Positions 53,252-62,291 of a stretch of 64,000 nt of DNA are shown one piece after another. The translations under genes were made by a program, and so were the position numbers. Positions within the stretch are counted from its first letter, which is position 1. The number at the start of each line of letters is the position of its first letter. The notes under the pieces were generated by a model that was given only the letters and a program-made list of their open reading frames with translations, was not told where the DNA came from and did not search any database. Source of the stretch: an uncultured bacterium (GTDB taxonomy: Bacteria; Verrucomicrobiota; Lentisphaeria; Victivallales; UBA1829); contig URNX01000001.1 of assembly GCA_900549415.1 (NCBI GenBank), forward strand, positions 131,130 through 195,129, given 5' to 3'.

Positions 53252-54424
53252 ATGAACAGCAAGTTGCTTTTCGGCAGTTTTTCCGCTCTGTTGCTGACAG
53301 GCGGAATGGTTTTCACAACCGGATGCGAATCCATTGACGACGATCCGATGCCGCCGGGAGCGTATGTCCCCCCCGCAACAGTCGATCCGATCGCGGTAAA
53401 AGGAGGCGAAAACACTCCGGCAACTCCGGTCAATGAACCTGTTGTTCTTCCCGCTCAGGATCCTGTGGAACCCGTAGTTATTGTTCAGCCGCCGGTCAGC
53501 AAGCCCGCGCCGAAGAAACCGCTTCCTCCGAAAAAAGCCCCCAAAGCTCAGCCGAAGAAACGCCAGGCTCCTGCGGAAACCACCATTCACATCATCAAAA
53601 AAGGCGAATCCTTCTGGTCCATCGCCGCTCTCTACGGCGTTGAAATGGACGATATCGCCGCGGCAAACCCGAAGCTGAATCCGAAGAAACTCCATGTCGG
53701 CGGAAAAGTCGTCGTCCCCGGCGCGGCGGAACGGAAAGAGCGTGCAGCCAAAGCTCCGAAAAACGTGAAACGCGCGAAAAAGACCGTTGCAAAGCTTGAA
53801 AACGAAGAGGGCGTTTACATCGTCAAAAACGGTGATTCTCTCAGCAGAATCGCAGCCCGTCACCATGTGAGAGTTTCCGCTCTCGCCGAAGCGAACAACA
53901 TCAAAATCGACCAGATGCTCCGCATCGGTCAGAAGCTTGTCATTCCGAAGCCGGGGAAAGCAGTCAGACCGGCAAAGAAAACAACCGCCAAACCGGTGAA
54001 CACGGCCTCCAACAAGGCTCCGAAGAAGACCGCCGAACCTGAAGTTGTTCCGCCGGCTCCGACTTCCGATCTTTTCCCGCCGGAAAAGCCCGCCACTACT
54101 GAAACACCCGCAGTTCCGGCAACTCCGGAGCTTCCGGCTGAACAGCCTGCCCAGAACACAACCCCGGCTCTGCCGACGGAAAATGCCGCTCCGGCTCCGG
54201 CCGCACCGCTTGCCTCTCCCGAAGCTCTGAGCGCGGTTTCCCAGGATACGACCCCGGTTGCCGCTCCGGCCACCAGCGGATACACCTCCGATGTCGATGA
54301 GGACACCACTCTCGAAGACCTCGCGAAACGCTACGGCTACGGCGTCATGGAACTGAGGAAGCTCAACCCCGAAATCCCGGCGGACGGCAAAGTCCGCGCC
54401 GGTTCCGTGGTCAAACTTCCCTGA
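53252..54424 (+). CDS. LysM-domain lipoprotein with three LysM repeats
   Basis: A 390-residue protein with a signal peptide ending in a lipobox-like FTTGC (Cys25), so a lipoprotein. Three LysM modules are visible: residues about 112-155 (IHIIKKGESFWSIAALYGV), 188-230 (VYIVKNGDSLSRIAARHHV) and 347-390 (EDTTLEDLAKRYGYGVMELRKLNP), joined by Pro/Ala/Lys-rich linkers. LysM binds peptidoglycan, so it probably ties the outer membrane to the wall. GGAGG precedes the ATG. Monocistronic, with its own terminator. Confidence 0.88.
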   Translation: MNSKLLFGSFSALLLTGGMVFTTGCESIDDDPMPPGAYVPPATVDPIAVKGGENTPATPVNEPVVLPAQDPVEPVVIVQPPVSKPAPKKPLPPKKAPKAQPKKRQAPAETTIHIIKKGESFWSIAALYGVEMDDIAAANPKLNPKKLHVGGKVVVPGAAERKERAAKAPKNVKRAKKTVAKLENEEGVYIVKNGDSLSRIAARHHVRVSALAEANNIKIDQMLRIGQKLVIPKPGKAVRPAKKTTAKPVNTASNKAPKKTAEPEVVPPAPTSDLFPPEKPATTETPAVPATPELPAEQPAQNTTPALPTENAAPAPAAPLASPEALSAVSQDTTPVAAPATSGYTSDVDEDTTLEDLAKRYGYGVMELRKLNPEIPADGKVRAGSVVKLP

Positions 54425-54447
54425 TCCGTCATTCAACACATGCAATC

Positions 54448-54475
54448 GCGCCGGATTCTTCCGGCGCTTTTTTTT
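54448..54475 (+). terminator. Terminator of the LysM lipoprotein gene
   Basis: GCGCCGGA (54448-54455) pairs with TCCGGCGC (54460-54467) and a T8 run follows. It overlaps the leader of ispD, whose ATG comes 10 nt later. Confidence 0.9.
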
Positions 54476-54484
54476 GAGAGCACC

Positions 54485-55174
54485 ATGAAATTCTACCGCA
54501 ACACCGGAATCATCTTTGCCGCAGGCGGCTCATCCACTCGCTTTGGCGGCGGCAACAAACTGCTCTGCAGCCTGAAAAATATCCCCGTCTTTCTGCACAG
54601 CATCCACACGCTTGGTCCGCTGGTTCCTGCACACAATACGGTGCTCGCCGTTCATGCGGATTTCCAGAAGGAATTCCAGCGGCAGACCGCACTGCATATT
54701 CCCGGTTTTGCCCTGCGGACGGTTCCGGGAGGAGCGACGCGGACCGAATCCGTGCTTCGCGCGCTGGAGGCTCTGCCGCAGGATCTCGAATTCGTTGCGG
54801 TTCATGATGCCGCCCGTCCGCTTGTTACCGCAGAGCTCTTCTGCCGCTGTCTTGAGGCCTGCGCACAGCACGGCGCGGCGATAGCGGCGCACCGCATCAA
54901 TGACACAGTCAAGATGGAAACTCCGGAAGGCGCGCTTGCGACCCCGCCGGTTGAGCGCGACCGGCTCTGGGGCATCGAAACTCCGCAGGTTTTCCGTTTC
55001 CCCTACCTGCTTTCCGCTCTGCGCCGCGCACTTGCCGACGGACGCAGTTTCACCGATGACGCCGCCGCCGTTGAATTCTATTCCGGGCTCCGTGCCGTTC
55101 CGGTTGAAAACAAGGAAAACAACATCAAAATCACCCGCATTGCGGATCTCCGCATCGCGGAAGCGGTGATTTGA
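54485..55174 (+). CDS. ispD: 2-C-methyl-D-erythritol 4-phosphate cytidylyltransferase
   Basis: A 229-residue enzyme of the MEP isoprenoid pathway, feeding the prenyl synthase at 21202-22278. The nucleotide-binding loop is IIFAAGGSSTRFGGGNK, followed by VPGGATRTESVLRAL and VHDAARPLVT; TPQVFRF and TDDAAAVE complete the family set. The start at 54485 follows a weak GAGAG. It sits directly after the LysM terminator, so some of its transcription may be readthrough. Confidence 0.93.
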   Translation: MKFYRNTGIIFAAGGSSTRFGGGNKLLCSLKNIPVFLHSIHTLGPLVPAHNTVLAVHADFQKEFQRQTALHIPGFALRTVPGGATRTESVLRALEALPQDLEFVAVHDAARPLVTAELFCRCLEACAQHGAAIAAHRINDTVKMETPEGALATPPVERDRLWGIETPQVFRFPYLLSALRRALADGRSFTDDAAAVEFYSGLRAVPVENKENNIKITRIADLRIAEAVI

Positions 55175-55517
55175 TTCACTTTTTTTCAAATTACCATTTG
55201 ACTTTCCGGCGGATTGCTGTATATTGATCCTTTCAAAGCACAGAGAGAGAGTTTTGTTTTTTTGTCGGTTTGACTGGCGGGCTTCTCCGGAAGGGCGATT
55301 CCGCTGAAAAATTTAAATTGATTGATTAAACAGATGCTGCTGACAAAAACCGGTCAAACGGTTCTGTGAGGTATCCGGAATCAGGATTTCTCCGGCTGTT
55401 CTCTCGGTCTCTGCGGAAAAGCGGAACCGGAAGAGCCTTTTCGGAAAAGATTGTTTCCGTGCGTCCGGAACGTTGAGCGGGTTCTATCAGCTGCATCGGA
55501 ACAAGGAGACACTTCGC
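55175..55517 (+). promoter_or_regulatory. Promoter and about 285-nt leader of the NYN-cold-shock gene
   Basis: TTGACT (55198-55203), a 16-nt spacer and TATATT (55220-55225) predict a start near 55232 and a leader of about 285 nt. The leader holds local inverted repeats such as AACCGGTCAAACGGTT-like sequence near 55350 and purine-rich stretches, but no coding frame I can support. Length and lack of ORFs suggest a structured regulatory 5' UTR. Confidence 0.6.
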
Positions 55518-56582
55518 ATGTATGATTCGCACCTGCTGAGAATTGGCATCTTTTACGATGGTAATTATTTTTACCATGTAAGCAACTACTACTGCTATGC
55601 CCATGAACGCAGATCCCGTCTGAGCATTTCCGGACTCCATGACTTCATCAAACGTCTTGCCGGACGTTTCGAAGGCGTCGAAGCCAAGTTCTGCCAGATT
55701 GTCGACTGCCACTATTTCCGCGGACGCCTGCCGGCTATGGAGGCGAACGCACGGCAAATCCTGCTCAACGAACGTATGTTTGATGACATTCTGATGCGCG
55801 AAGGCGTTGTCACACACTATCTCCCCGTCACGCGCGGCGGCGAAAAAGGCGTGGACGTCAGCCTCGCCCTGGAAGCGCTGGAACTGAATATCTTCAAAAA
55901 ATTTGATATTGTCGCTCTTATCGCAAGCGACGGCGACTATGTCCCTCTCGTCCGTAAACTCAACGCCCTCGGAACCCGTGTCATGGTTCTCGGATGGGAT
56001 TTCGAATACATCGACGACAACGGAAACGAGCGCTACACCGCCACCTCCGGGAAAATGATGAATGAAGTCACCTATCCCGTCTGGATGCACAAAGTCATCG
56101 ACGGTCAGGACGGTCGTTTCGACGCCGGCGAAATCAACTCTCTCTTCGTCCCGAACAACGGACGCGACTCCTCGAACTACACTCCGAGAGAGGATTATTC
56201 CGCGAAGGCTTCGCGCAACGCAGCTCCGGCGGATGATTCCTATGCTCATTCCATCCCGACCAATTACGATGAAGTCCAGCCGGAATCCTCGCGCGGCACG
56301 CATTACAGCGGAAGCGATCCGGATGCGCCGATGCAGACCGTCGTCACCCAGACTCCGGGCGTCCGCAGATGCAGCCGCATTCTCCAGCTGAAAAACGGAT
56401 ACGGATTCCTCTCCAACGATCCTTCCCCGAAAAACCTTTTCTTCTTCTGGGAAGACCTTGAGGGACTCGACTTCAATGAACTCAACGTCGGCGATGTCCT
56501 GGAATACGAAATCGGAGAAAACGAACGCGGCGAATGCGCACGTCACATCACCCGCGTCTCCTCGCAGGCGGACAACCTGTAA
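55518..56582 (+). CDS. NYN (PIN-like) nuclease domain fused to a cold-shock-like RNA-binding domain
   Basis: A 354-residue protein. The NYN/LabA-type domain spans residues about 8-200: GIFYDGNYFY (metal Asp), KGVDVSLALEALE and IVALIASDGDYVPLVRKL carry the conserved acidic residues. A disordered linker (about 205-285) leads to a C-terminal OB/cold-shock-like domain (SRILQLKNGYGFLSNDPSPKNLFFF...GDVLEYEIGENERGECA). The pairing suggests an RNA-targeting ribonuclease. The ATG at 55518 lies 9 nt after AAGGAG. It is 12 nt before mlaE and may be in the same transcript. Confidence 0.82.
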   Translation: MYDSHLLRIGIFYDGNYFYHVSNYYCYAHERRSRLSISGLHDFIKRLAGRFEGVEAKFCQIVDCHYFRGRLPAMEANARQILLNERMFDDILMREGVVTHYLPVTRGGEKGVDVSLALEALELNIFKKFDIVALIASDGDYVPLVRKLNALGTRVMVLGWDFEYIDDNGNERYTATSGKMMNEVTYPVWMHKVIDGQDGRFDAGEINSLFVPNNGRDSSNYTPREDYSAKASRNAAPADDSYAHSIPTNYDEVQPESSRGTHYSGSDPDAPMQTVVTQTPGVRRCSRILQLKNGYGFLSNDPSPKNLFFFWEDLEGLDFNELNVGDVLEYEIGENERGECARHITRVSSQADNL

Positions 56583-56594
56583 CGGAGCGGATGC

Positions 56595-57416
56595 ATGGAG
56601 GGGGCTCTGCACAGACTGATTGTACAGATCGGAGAAGCGGCTTCCGCCGCATTCAGGGATTCCGTGCGGCTGGTCACTTTCATCGGTGAAACCATTACAG
56701 AATTCGCCTCCGCCCTCTGCAAACCGCGCAGCATCCGCAGAAAAGAGACTCTGTATTACATGAATCTCTGCGGCGCAAACGCATTTCCCATCAGTTCGCT
56801 GATCTGCCTGCTGATGGGACTCATCCTCGGCTATCAGTCAGCCGTGCAGATGCATAAATACGGGGCGGACACCTTCCTGCCCGCCCTCGTCGGCTGCTCC
56901 ATTGTCCGCGAACTCGGACCGCTCATGGTCGCCGTAATCGCAACCGGACGCGCCGGATCCGCGTTCGCGGCGGAAATTGCGACAATGAAAGGCTCCGAGG
57001 AGATCAACGCCATGAACACCATGGGCTTCTCCCTCTGGCGTTTTCTTGTCATCCCGAAACTGCTTGCGATGATCTGCATGATGCCCCTGCTGACCTTCTT
57101 CGGCGACATCTTCGGAATCGTCGGAGGTATGTGTGTCGGAACGCTCGAACTCGACATGTCCGCCGCCGCATATTACAAGCAGACCATTTACTGGGTTCCC
57201 CCGCGCTTCTTCGTCGAGAGCCTGACGAAAAGCGTTGTCTTCGCATTCATCATCACGGCAATCAGCTGCATGCGCGGTTTCGATGCAAAAGAGGATTCCC
57301 TCGGCGTCGGACGTGCGACAACTTCGGCGGTGGTGACGAGCATTGTCTGGATCATTCTTGCAGACTGTCTCATGGCCCGCATGTTCAATCTTATCTTCTA
57401 CGGATCGGCGGTGTGA
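56595..57416 (+). CDS. mlaE: MlaE-type phospholipid ABC transporter permease
   Basis: A 273-residue inner-membrane permease with the MlaE core VRELGPLMVAVIATGRAGSAFAAEI followed by NTMGFSLWRFLVIPKLLAM and a late SCMRGFDAKEDSLGVGRATTSAVV. With MlaF and MlaD it moves phospholipids between the membranes and keeps outer-membrane asymmetry. GGAG lies 7 nt before the ATG; mlaF starts 1 nt after the stop. Confidence 0.93.
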   Translation: MEGALHRLIVQIGEAASAAFRDSVRLVTFIGETITEFASALCKPRSIRRKETLYYMNLCGANAFPISSLICLLMGLILGYQSAVQMHKYGADTFLPALVGCSIVRELGPLMVAVIATGRAGSAFAAEIATMKGSEEINAMNTMGFSLWRFLVIPKLLAMICMMPLLTFFGDIFGIVGGMCVGTLELDMSAAAYYKQTIYWVPPRFFVESLTKSVVFAFIITAISCMRGFDAKEDSLGVGRATTSAVVTSIVWIILADCLMARMFNLIFYGSAV

Positions 57417-57417
57417 T

Positions 57418-58185
57418 ATGGCGGATGCGGCAGTCTGTGTGGAAAATGTAACTCTCGGTTACGGCGAACGGATCATTCTGCAGAATGTTTCGTTTGAAAT
57501 CCGGAGCGGGGAAATTGTTGCTCTGCTCGGCGGTTCCGGCTGCGGAAAAAGCACCATGCTGAAAGCCATCATCGGTCTCCTCCCCGTCCGTTCCGGCGAC
57601 ATCCGGATCGACGGCGAGAGCATTGTCCGCGCGACCGGCGAAGCCAAGCGCCGCATCATGCGTCGTTTCGGTGTGGCGTTTCAGGGCGGCGCGCTCTTCC
57701 GCTCCTACACCATCCGAGAAAACATCGCCCTCCCCCTGGAGGAATATACCGATTATTCCCGCGAAGAGATCAACCGCCTGGTCAGTGAAAAGCTCGAAAT
57801 GGTTGACATGAAGGGAACCGAAGACATGATGCCCGGCGACCTTTCCGGCGGCATGATCAAGCGCGCGGCCGTTGCCCGCGCCCTCGCGCTCAACCCGAAA
57901 ATTCTGTTCCTCGATGAACCGTCCGCCGGACTCGATCCGCTGAATTCCGCCAATCTGGACGACGTCATCAAGAGCATCCGCGACCGCAGCGGTGCGGCCG
58001 TCGGCATTGTAACCCATGAACTCGACAGCATCTTTTCCATCGCCGACCGGGCGGTATTCCTCGACCGCGATACGAAAACCGTCATCGCAAACGGTTCGCC
58101 CGCCACGCTCCGGGAAAGCTGTCCCATTGATAAAGTGCGTCTGTTCCTCAACCGGGGACGTCTCAACACAGGAGAGAAAAAATGA
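57418..58185 (+). CDS. mlaF: MlaF-type ABC transporter ATPase
   Basis: A 255-residue ATPase with Walker A GGSGCGKST (residues 38-46), Q-loop FGVAFQGGALF, signature LSGGMIKRAA, Walker B ILFLDEPSAGLDP and H-loop THE. It powers the MlaE permease. The ATG at 57418 follows the mlaE stop by 1 nt; in-frame sequence further upstream lies inside mlaE. Its stop overlaps mlaD (ATGA). Confidence 0.93.
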   Translation: MADAAVCVENVTLGYGERIILQNVSFEIRSGEIVALLGGSGCGKSTMLKAIIGLLPVRSGDIRIDGESIVRATGEAKRRIMRRFGVAFQGGALFRSYTIRENIALPLEEYTDYSREEINRLVSEKLEMVDMKGTEDMMPGDLSGGMIKRAAVARALALNPKILFLDEPSAGLDPLNSANLDDVIKSIRDRSGAAVGIVTHELDSIFSIADRAVFLDRDTKTVIANGSPATLRESCPIDKVRLFLNRGRLNTGEKK

Positions 58186-59183
58186 GTATGGAAGCCGACA
58201 AATTCAAACTCGGACTTTTTGTGTCCGTTTCGTTCATTCTGATCTGCATGCTGTTTATCGTGTTCGGTCTCTTCGATTTCGTCAACACGAAAATCCCCGT
58301 TTATTCCCAGTTTCAGGAGAGCGTGCAGGGGCTTGAATCCGGCGCACTCGTGAAATACCGCGGCGTTCCCATCGGAAAAGTGACCGACATCACGCTTTCC
58401 ACTTCCAGCAATCTGATCCGCGTGGATATGGAAATCAATCTCAGCAAGATGCACGCAGACCCCGTCGAAGGTCAGAAAGCCATTGCAATCACCGAACCGG
58501 AATTCTACTCTTTCATGAAACGCGAAATCGCCGGAGGACTCCGGGCCCGTCTCGAACTCAACGGAATCAGCGGATTCAAATATATCGAGCTTGACTATCA
58601 GGACAATGCGCAGACTCTGAAAAAGACGGTCGCAAAAAACGGATTCGGGAAAGACGGCGTTTTCTTCATCCCCTCCGAACCCTCCATGCTCAGCGGTCTG
58701 CGTTCGGGCATTACCGAAACCATTGCAAAAATTGCCTCCATTGACTACAAGCAGATCAGCGAAAAACTGGATACGACCCTGAACAGCGCAAATGAGCTGC
58801 TCTCCAATCCCAATATGAAGAGAATGCTGGAAAACTCGGAAAAACTCACAGCTGAACTTTCCACGACCATTCACGCGCTGAATTCGGCATTCACGCCGAA
58901 ACGCTTTGAAGAACTTTCCGACCGCACAACCGCCGTTCTGGAGCAGATAAAGGAACTTTCCGCACGTCTGGATAAAGTCGTAGTGGAATCCAGGATTCCG
59001 GAAACATCCTCCTCTTTCCGCAATGCGGCGCTTTCCCTGCGCGATTCGGAACAGGCCTTCAACAGCACCATGGCTAAATTCAATGATACGCTTGACGCTC
59101 TCACCGAGCTGATTCAGATGCTGGATGCCAATCCCTCCGCTCTTCTCAGCGGCAAGAAAGCGCAGAAAGAGCCCTCCAGATAA
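58182..59183 (+). CDS. mlaD: MlaD-type MCE-domain substrate-binding protein
   Basis: A 333-residue protein with an N-terminal membrane anchor (LGLFVSVSFILICMLFIVFGLF) and the MCE domain (QFQESVQGLESGALVKYRGVPIGKVTDITL, then RARLELNGISGFKYIEL). The C-terminal 170 residues are helical and coiled-coil-like, longer than in E. coli MlaD (inference: a periplasmic spanning needle as in other MCE proteins). No mlaC or mlaB follows. Confidence 0.92.
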   Translation: MSMEADKFKLGLFVSVSFILICMLFIVFGLFDFVNTKIPVYSQFQESVQGLESGALVKYRGVPIGKVTDITLSTSSNLIRVDMEINLSKMHADPVEGQKAIAITEPEFYSFMKREIAGGLRARLELNGISGFKYIELDYQDNAQTLKKTVAKNGFGKDGVFFIPSEPSMLSGLRSGITETIAKIASIDYKQISEKLDTTLNSANELLSNPNMKRMLENSEKLTAELSTTIHALNSAFTPKRFEELSDRTTAVLEQIKELSARLDKVVVESRIPETSSSFRNAALSLRDSEQAFNSTMAKFNDTLDALTELIQMLDANPSALLSGKKAQKEPSR

Positions 59184-59494
59184 AGCGGAACGCAGGGAAG
59201 TCCAAAATCTTATTTTCCGCGTCACAGCAAGCCTTGCTGTGCAAACAAAAGGCGGCCGGGTTCTCACACAAAAGTGCAACGCTTTTTTCGGGGGTGCAGC
59301 AAGCTCTTTTGCCGCACCCCTGAACGATCCTCCAGTTTCCAGAAACACGCGTTCACAGATGCTTATTCCCGTTCCACAGATCGTAACGTCGTTGTGGATA
59401 GCAGGTATGCAGCGCCCGTTGCAGAAAGATTTGCAACGCAAAGATTACTGCTTATGAGCAAGACATTTGAAGGAATAATTGGAAGAAGGAAAAA
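59184..59494. other. Gene-free gap after mlaD with two hairpins
   Basis: No supported coding frame. A short perfect palindrome CACAGCAAGCCTTGCTGTG (59223-59241) lies 40 nt after mlaD and may end its transcript. A second stem (59291-59302 with 59309-59320, one mismatch) starts GGGGTGC. Neither is followed by a T-run. The right end holds the 3' flank of the tRNA-Gly pair. Confidence 0.5.
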
Positions 59495-59569
59495 TGGAGC
59501 GGGTGAAGGGATTCGAACCCTCGACCATCACGTTGGCAACGTGATGCTCTACCACTGAGCTACGCCCGC
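59495..59569 (-). tRNA. tRNA-Gly (anticodon GCC), downstream copy
   Basis: A 75-nt cloverleaf with CCA encoded. The anticodon loop is TTGCCAA with a TCACG/CGTGA stem, and the T arm is GAGGG/CCCTT. The acceptor GCGGGCG against CACCCGC leaves one C6-A67 mismatch. Substrate of GlyQS (5570-6901). Confidence 0.95.
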
Positions 59570-59588
59570 TTGAGAGCAATCAAAAAAA

Positions 59589-59663
59589 TGGAGCGGGTGA
59601 AGGGATTCGAACCCTCGACCATCACGTTGGCAACGTGATGCTCTACCACTGAGCTACGCCCGC
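59589..59663 (-). tRNA. tRNA-Gly (anticodon GCC), upstream copy
   Basis: Identical in sequence to the copy at 59495-59569, including the C6-A67 mismatch. Both are read from a promoter at 59677-59706. Confidence 0.95.
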
Positions 59664-59676
59664 TTGATTGTGAGAC

Positions 59677-59706
59677 ATAATATGCCTCAACTTTTCGTTT
59701 TTTCAA
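59677..59706 (-). promoter_or_regulatory. Promoter of the tRNA-Gly pair
   Basis: Minus strand: TTGAAA (59706-59701), an 18-nt spacer and TATTAT (59682-59677), 14 nt before the first tRNA. Confidence 0.6.
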
Positions 59707-59770
59707 GTCCATTTTCTCATTTTTTTTGAAAAAAGTTGAAGCATTTCCCGTTTTTCCCTCCTTCCGGACA

Positions 59771-59812
59771 AAAAAATGCCCACCTCAAGCATCCGCAAAT
59801 GCTGAGACGGGC
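59771..59812 (-). terminator. Terminator of the Na/Pi transporter gene
   Basis: On the minus strand GCCC...CTCAGCAT pairs with ATGC...GAG...GGGC (59778-59812) and a run ATTTTTTT follows. Confidence 0.8.
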
Positions 59813-59836
59813 TGTCTGCTCCGGAAATGAACCTTA

Positions 59837-62266
59837 TTATGCCGGCAGATTCAGATCCTGGTAATATTTCTGAACCCGCGGTGCGCGTTTTGCGATGTTC
59901 GCGAATTTGCCAGAAACCTTCGTCAGATCTCCAAGCAGTTCAATGAAAATCACTCCGACAATGGCGTTGCAGGTTCCCTCGCGCAGCCGCTCAATGTGTT
60001 TGTTCTCAAGCTCCTCCGCGAGACGCAGGATCTCCTTCTCCGCGCTCTTGCCCCGACGGGAAAGTTCCGCATCGTGCGACTTCAGCGCGGCTAAAACATC
60101 ATCCGCCTGGCGTTTGAGGAGCGAATACATCACATCCAGGTCGGAGAGCGCCGCTTCGGAAAGCCGGGCGTCGGCATCCTGAAGACGCTTCGTCAGGCTG
60201 AGAATATTCTCCGTATGGTCCGCAATGCGTTCCGCATCGTTTGTACAGTGCATGAGAACGGGGATGTATTCCGCCTGTTTCTGCGAAAGCCCGTGCCGCG
60301 TAACCTGAATCAGATAGTTTGTGATCTCAAACTGGAGATTGTCGATGTTCTTTTCGCGCTTCTCAAACTCCGCGGTTTCCTCTTCTGTGATTTCGCATTT
60401 GACAAAGTGGTCTTCGACCGCCTGCGAAATCATGCTCCAGGACTCGCGGAGCATTCCTCCGTAGCAGATCGCCGCCTGTTCCAGGGCAATTGACGGATTG
60501 TCCAGCAGATGCGGTTCCAGATGCTGGAACTTCAGAGTCTCTTTTTTAACAGGGATCATCCATTCACAGAAACGGGCAAGCCCGGTTGTAAAGGGCAAAA
60601 GCACCAGAGTCGTTATAACGTTGAAGACCGTATGCGCGTTTGCGATATGGCGCGGAACGTTCTGCGGAATCGCGGCGAAGGCGTCGCCGGTTGTAATGCT
60701 GTCAATCAGATAGAAGAAAACCGGAACGCCGGAATCCCCCCAGCGGATGTAGAAGGTTGCTCCGATCAGCAGCACTCCGATGCAGTTGAACATGGTATGC
60801 GCAAGCGCCGCCTGTTTTGCAATGCGGTTCGTGGGAATTGCCGCCAGCTGTGCGGTAACCGTCGTTCCGATGTTCGAGCCGAGCACAAGCGCAACGGCCG
60901 TGTAGAGATTGATCAGACCGCTTGCTCCGAGCGCAAGAATGATGCCCGTCGCGGCGGAACTGCTCTGCACAATCATGGTTACGGCGAGTCCGATCCCGAT
61001 TGCTCCGAGCAGAGCTCCCGGCGGCATCCAGCCATTCACCGGAGCGCAGTCAAACGAGCTGAAGAAACGGATGAACGTCGGGAAATCTGCAATGGATTTG
61101 AGCTCGGAACTCATCAGCGTCATACCGAAGAAAAGAAGTCCGAATCCCAGCACGGTCTCGCCCCAGCCGCGCAGGTATTTCCATGAAATGAAGAGCATCA
61201 GCAGACCGATGATGATTGCGGGCATGGTGATGCTCGTCACGTCAAACGCGATAATCTGCGCCGTAATGGTTGTTCCGATGTTTGCTCCGAAGATGATGCC
61301 GATCGACTGCACCAGCGTCAGCAGACCCGCATTCACGAAACCGATCACCATGACCGTGCTTGCGCTTGAAGACTGAATAACGGCCGTTACCACGGCTCCC
61401 GCGAGCACAGCCACATAACGGTTGCTCGAAAACAGATGCAGAATCGAGCGCATTTTTTCGCCTGCGGCCTTGTTCAGACCGTCGCTCATCAGCTTCATGC
61501 CGAAAACGAACACGGCAAGCCCGCCGAAAACATTCATAAGCATGGCGACAAAATTGATTCCGAGTTCACGCACCACGATACCACGGGTCATGCGGGTTCC
61601 GGCGACTTCGATATTGACGTCGTATTTGCCCGTTGCTTTTCCCATAAGGACAGTTGTCGAGGCGCGCCCCGCAGCATCGGTGAGCACGGCTGCCTCGGAA
61701 AGAGCTGCGCTGGACCCTCCGGAGGGCGTGTTCGCTATGCGGAAAAAGACCGGCACGCCCGCGCTGGGACGTCCGTTCGCGTCAACGACTTCAACGGCAA
61801 GCGGTTCGGTGGATTGAGAACCGGCGCGGATCTCCTGGTTTCCTCCGGAGATGCGGATTCCGGAGATGAAGCGAACCAGAAGCTCTTTATCCGGTGCATC
61901 GACCGGAATAACCTTCAGATATTGATCTCCGACCTTTTTGCCCGCTTTGACGGAAACCCGGACAAGTCCGCCGGCATCTGCGACCGCTTCCGAAGGAGAG
62001 ATTTTGAGATCGGAACCGGGTGCGGCTTCAAACCGGATTTTTGTTCCGCTTGCCGGCGGCGGTTCTTTGGAGGAGAACATTCCCTCCGCGGGCTTTCCAG
62101 CCGCAAGAATGTAAAGAGGTTTTGCAAATTCCGTTCCGGGGAATGCGCATTGTTCATCTCCCTGAAAAACAGAGAGTTCCTGAAGCGGTACATTTTCGTT
62201 TTTACCGCATCCGCAGAGGAGGACAGCCGCGATGAGCAGAGTCCATAGGGCAGACAGTTTTTTCAA
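59837..62266 (-). CDS. Na+/phosphate cotransporter (NptA/PhoU-like) with N-terminal lipoprotein and Ig-like region
   Basis: An 809-residue protein. The N-terminus has a lipobox (VLLCGCG, Cys about 20), then a periplasmic region with a Big_1-like Ig fold (residues about 140-235, VEVVDANGRPSAGVPVFFRI...TDAAGRASTTV). Two Na/Pi repeats follow with QSSSAST (first) and QSSSAAT (second), and GANIGTTITAQ / GSNIGTTVTAQ. A PhoU-like helical end spans about 590-800. A TTG start at 62266 follows AAGGAG by 7 nt. It likely imports phosphate with sodium. The lipoprotein/Ig fusion is unusual for the family. Confidence 0.88.
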   Translation of the reverse strand: MKKLSALWTLLIAAVLLCGCGKNENVPLQELSVFQGDEQCAFPGTEFAKPLYILAAGKPAEGMFSSKEPPPASGTKIRFEAAPGSDLKISPSEAVADAGGLVRVSVKAGKKVGDQYLKVIPVDAPDKELLVRFISGIRISGGNQEIRAGSQSTEPLAVEVVDANGRPSAGVPVFFRIANTPSGGSSAALSEAAVLTDAAGRASTTVLMGKATGKYDVNIEVAGTRMTRGIVVRELGINFVAMLMNVFGGLAVFVFGMKLMSDGLNKAAGEKMRSILHLFSSNRYVAVLAGAVVTAVIQSSSASTVMVIGFVNAGLLTLVQSIGIIFGANIGTTITAQIIAFDVTSITMPAIIIGLLMLFISWKYLRGWGETVLGFGLLFFGMTLMSSELKSIADFPTFIRFFSSFDCAPVNGWMPPGALLGAIGIGLAVTMIVQSSSAATGIILALGASGLINLYTAVALVLGSNIGTTVTAQLAAIPTNRIAKQAALAHTMFNCIGVLLIGATFYIRWGDSGVPVFFYLIDSITTGDAFAAIPQNVPRHIANAHTVFNVITTLVLLPFTTGLARFCEWMIPVKKETLKFQHLEPHLLDNPSIALEQAAICYGGMLRESWSMISQAVEDHFVKCEITEEETAEFEKREKNIDNLQFEITNYLIQVTRHGLSQKQAEYIPVLMHCTNDAERIADHTENILSLTKRLQDADARLSEAALSDLDVMYSLLKRQADDVLAALKSHDAELSRRGKSAEKEILRLAEELENKHIERLREGTCNAIVGVIFIELLGDLTKVSGKFANIAKRAPRVQKYYQDLNLPA

Positions 62267-62291
62267 AAGTTATCTCCTTGTTGCCCGTCTG

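Larger units (their letters stand above)
59490..59667 (-). repeat. Exact 84-bp direct repeat carrying the tRNA-Gly pair
   Basis: 59490-59573 and 59584-59667 are identical, with 10 nt between them. Each unit is one tRNA-Gly plus a few flanking bases, so this is a recent tandem duplication. Confidence 0.9.

Noticed and set aside
55226..55517. A known riboswitch or 6S RNA in the long leader
   Set aside because: I could not match any riboswitch core or 6S-like fold by eye; only a generic structured leader is claimed.
57753..59441. A 562-codon minus-strand frame across mlaF and mlaD
   Set aside because: It is opposite two well-identified Mla genes and lacks start signals.
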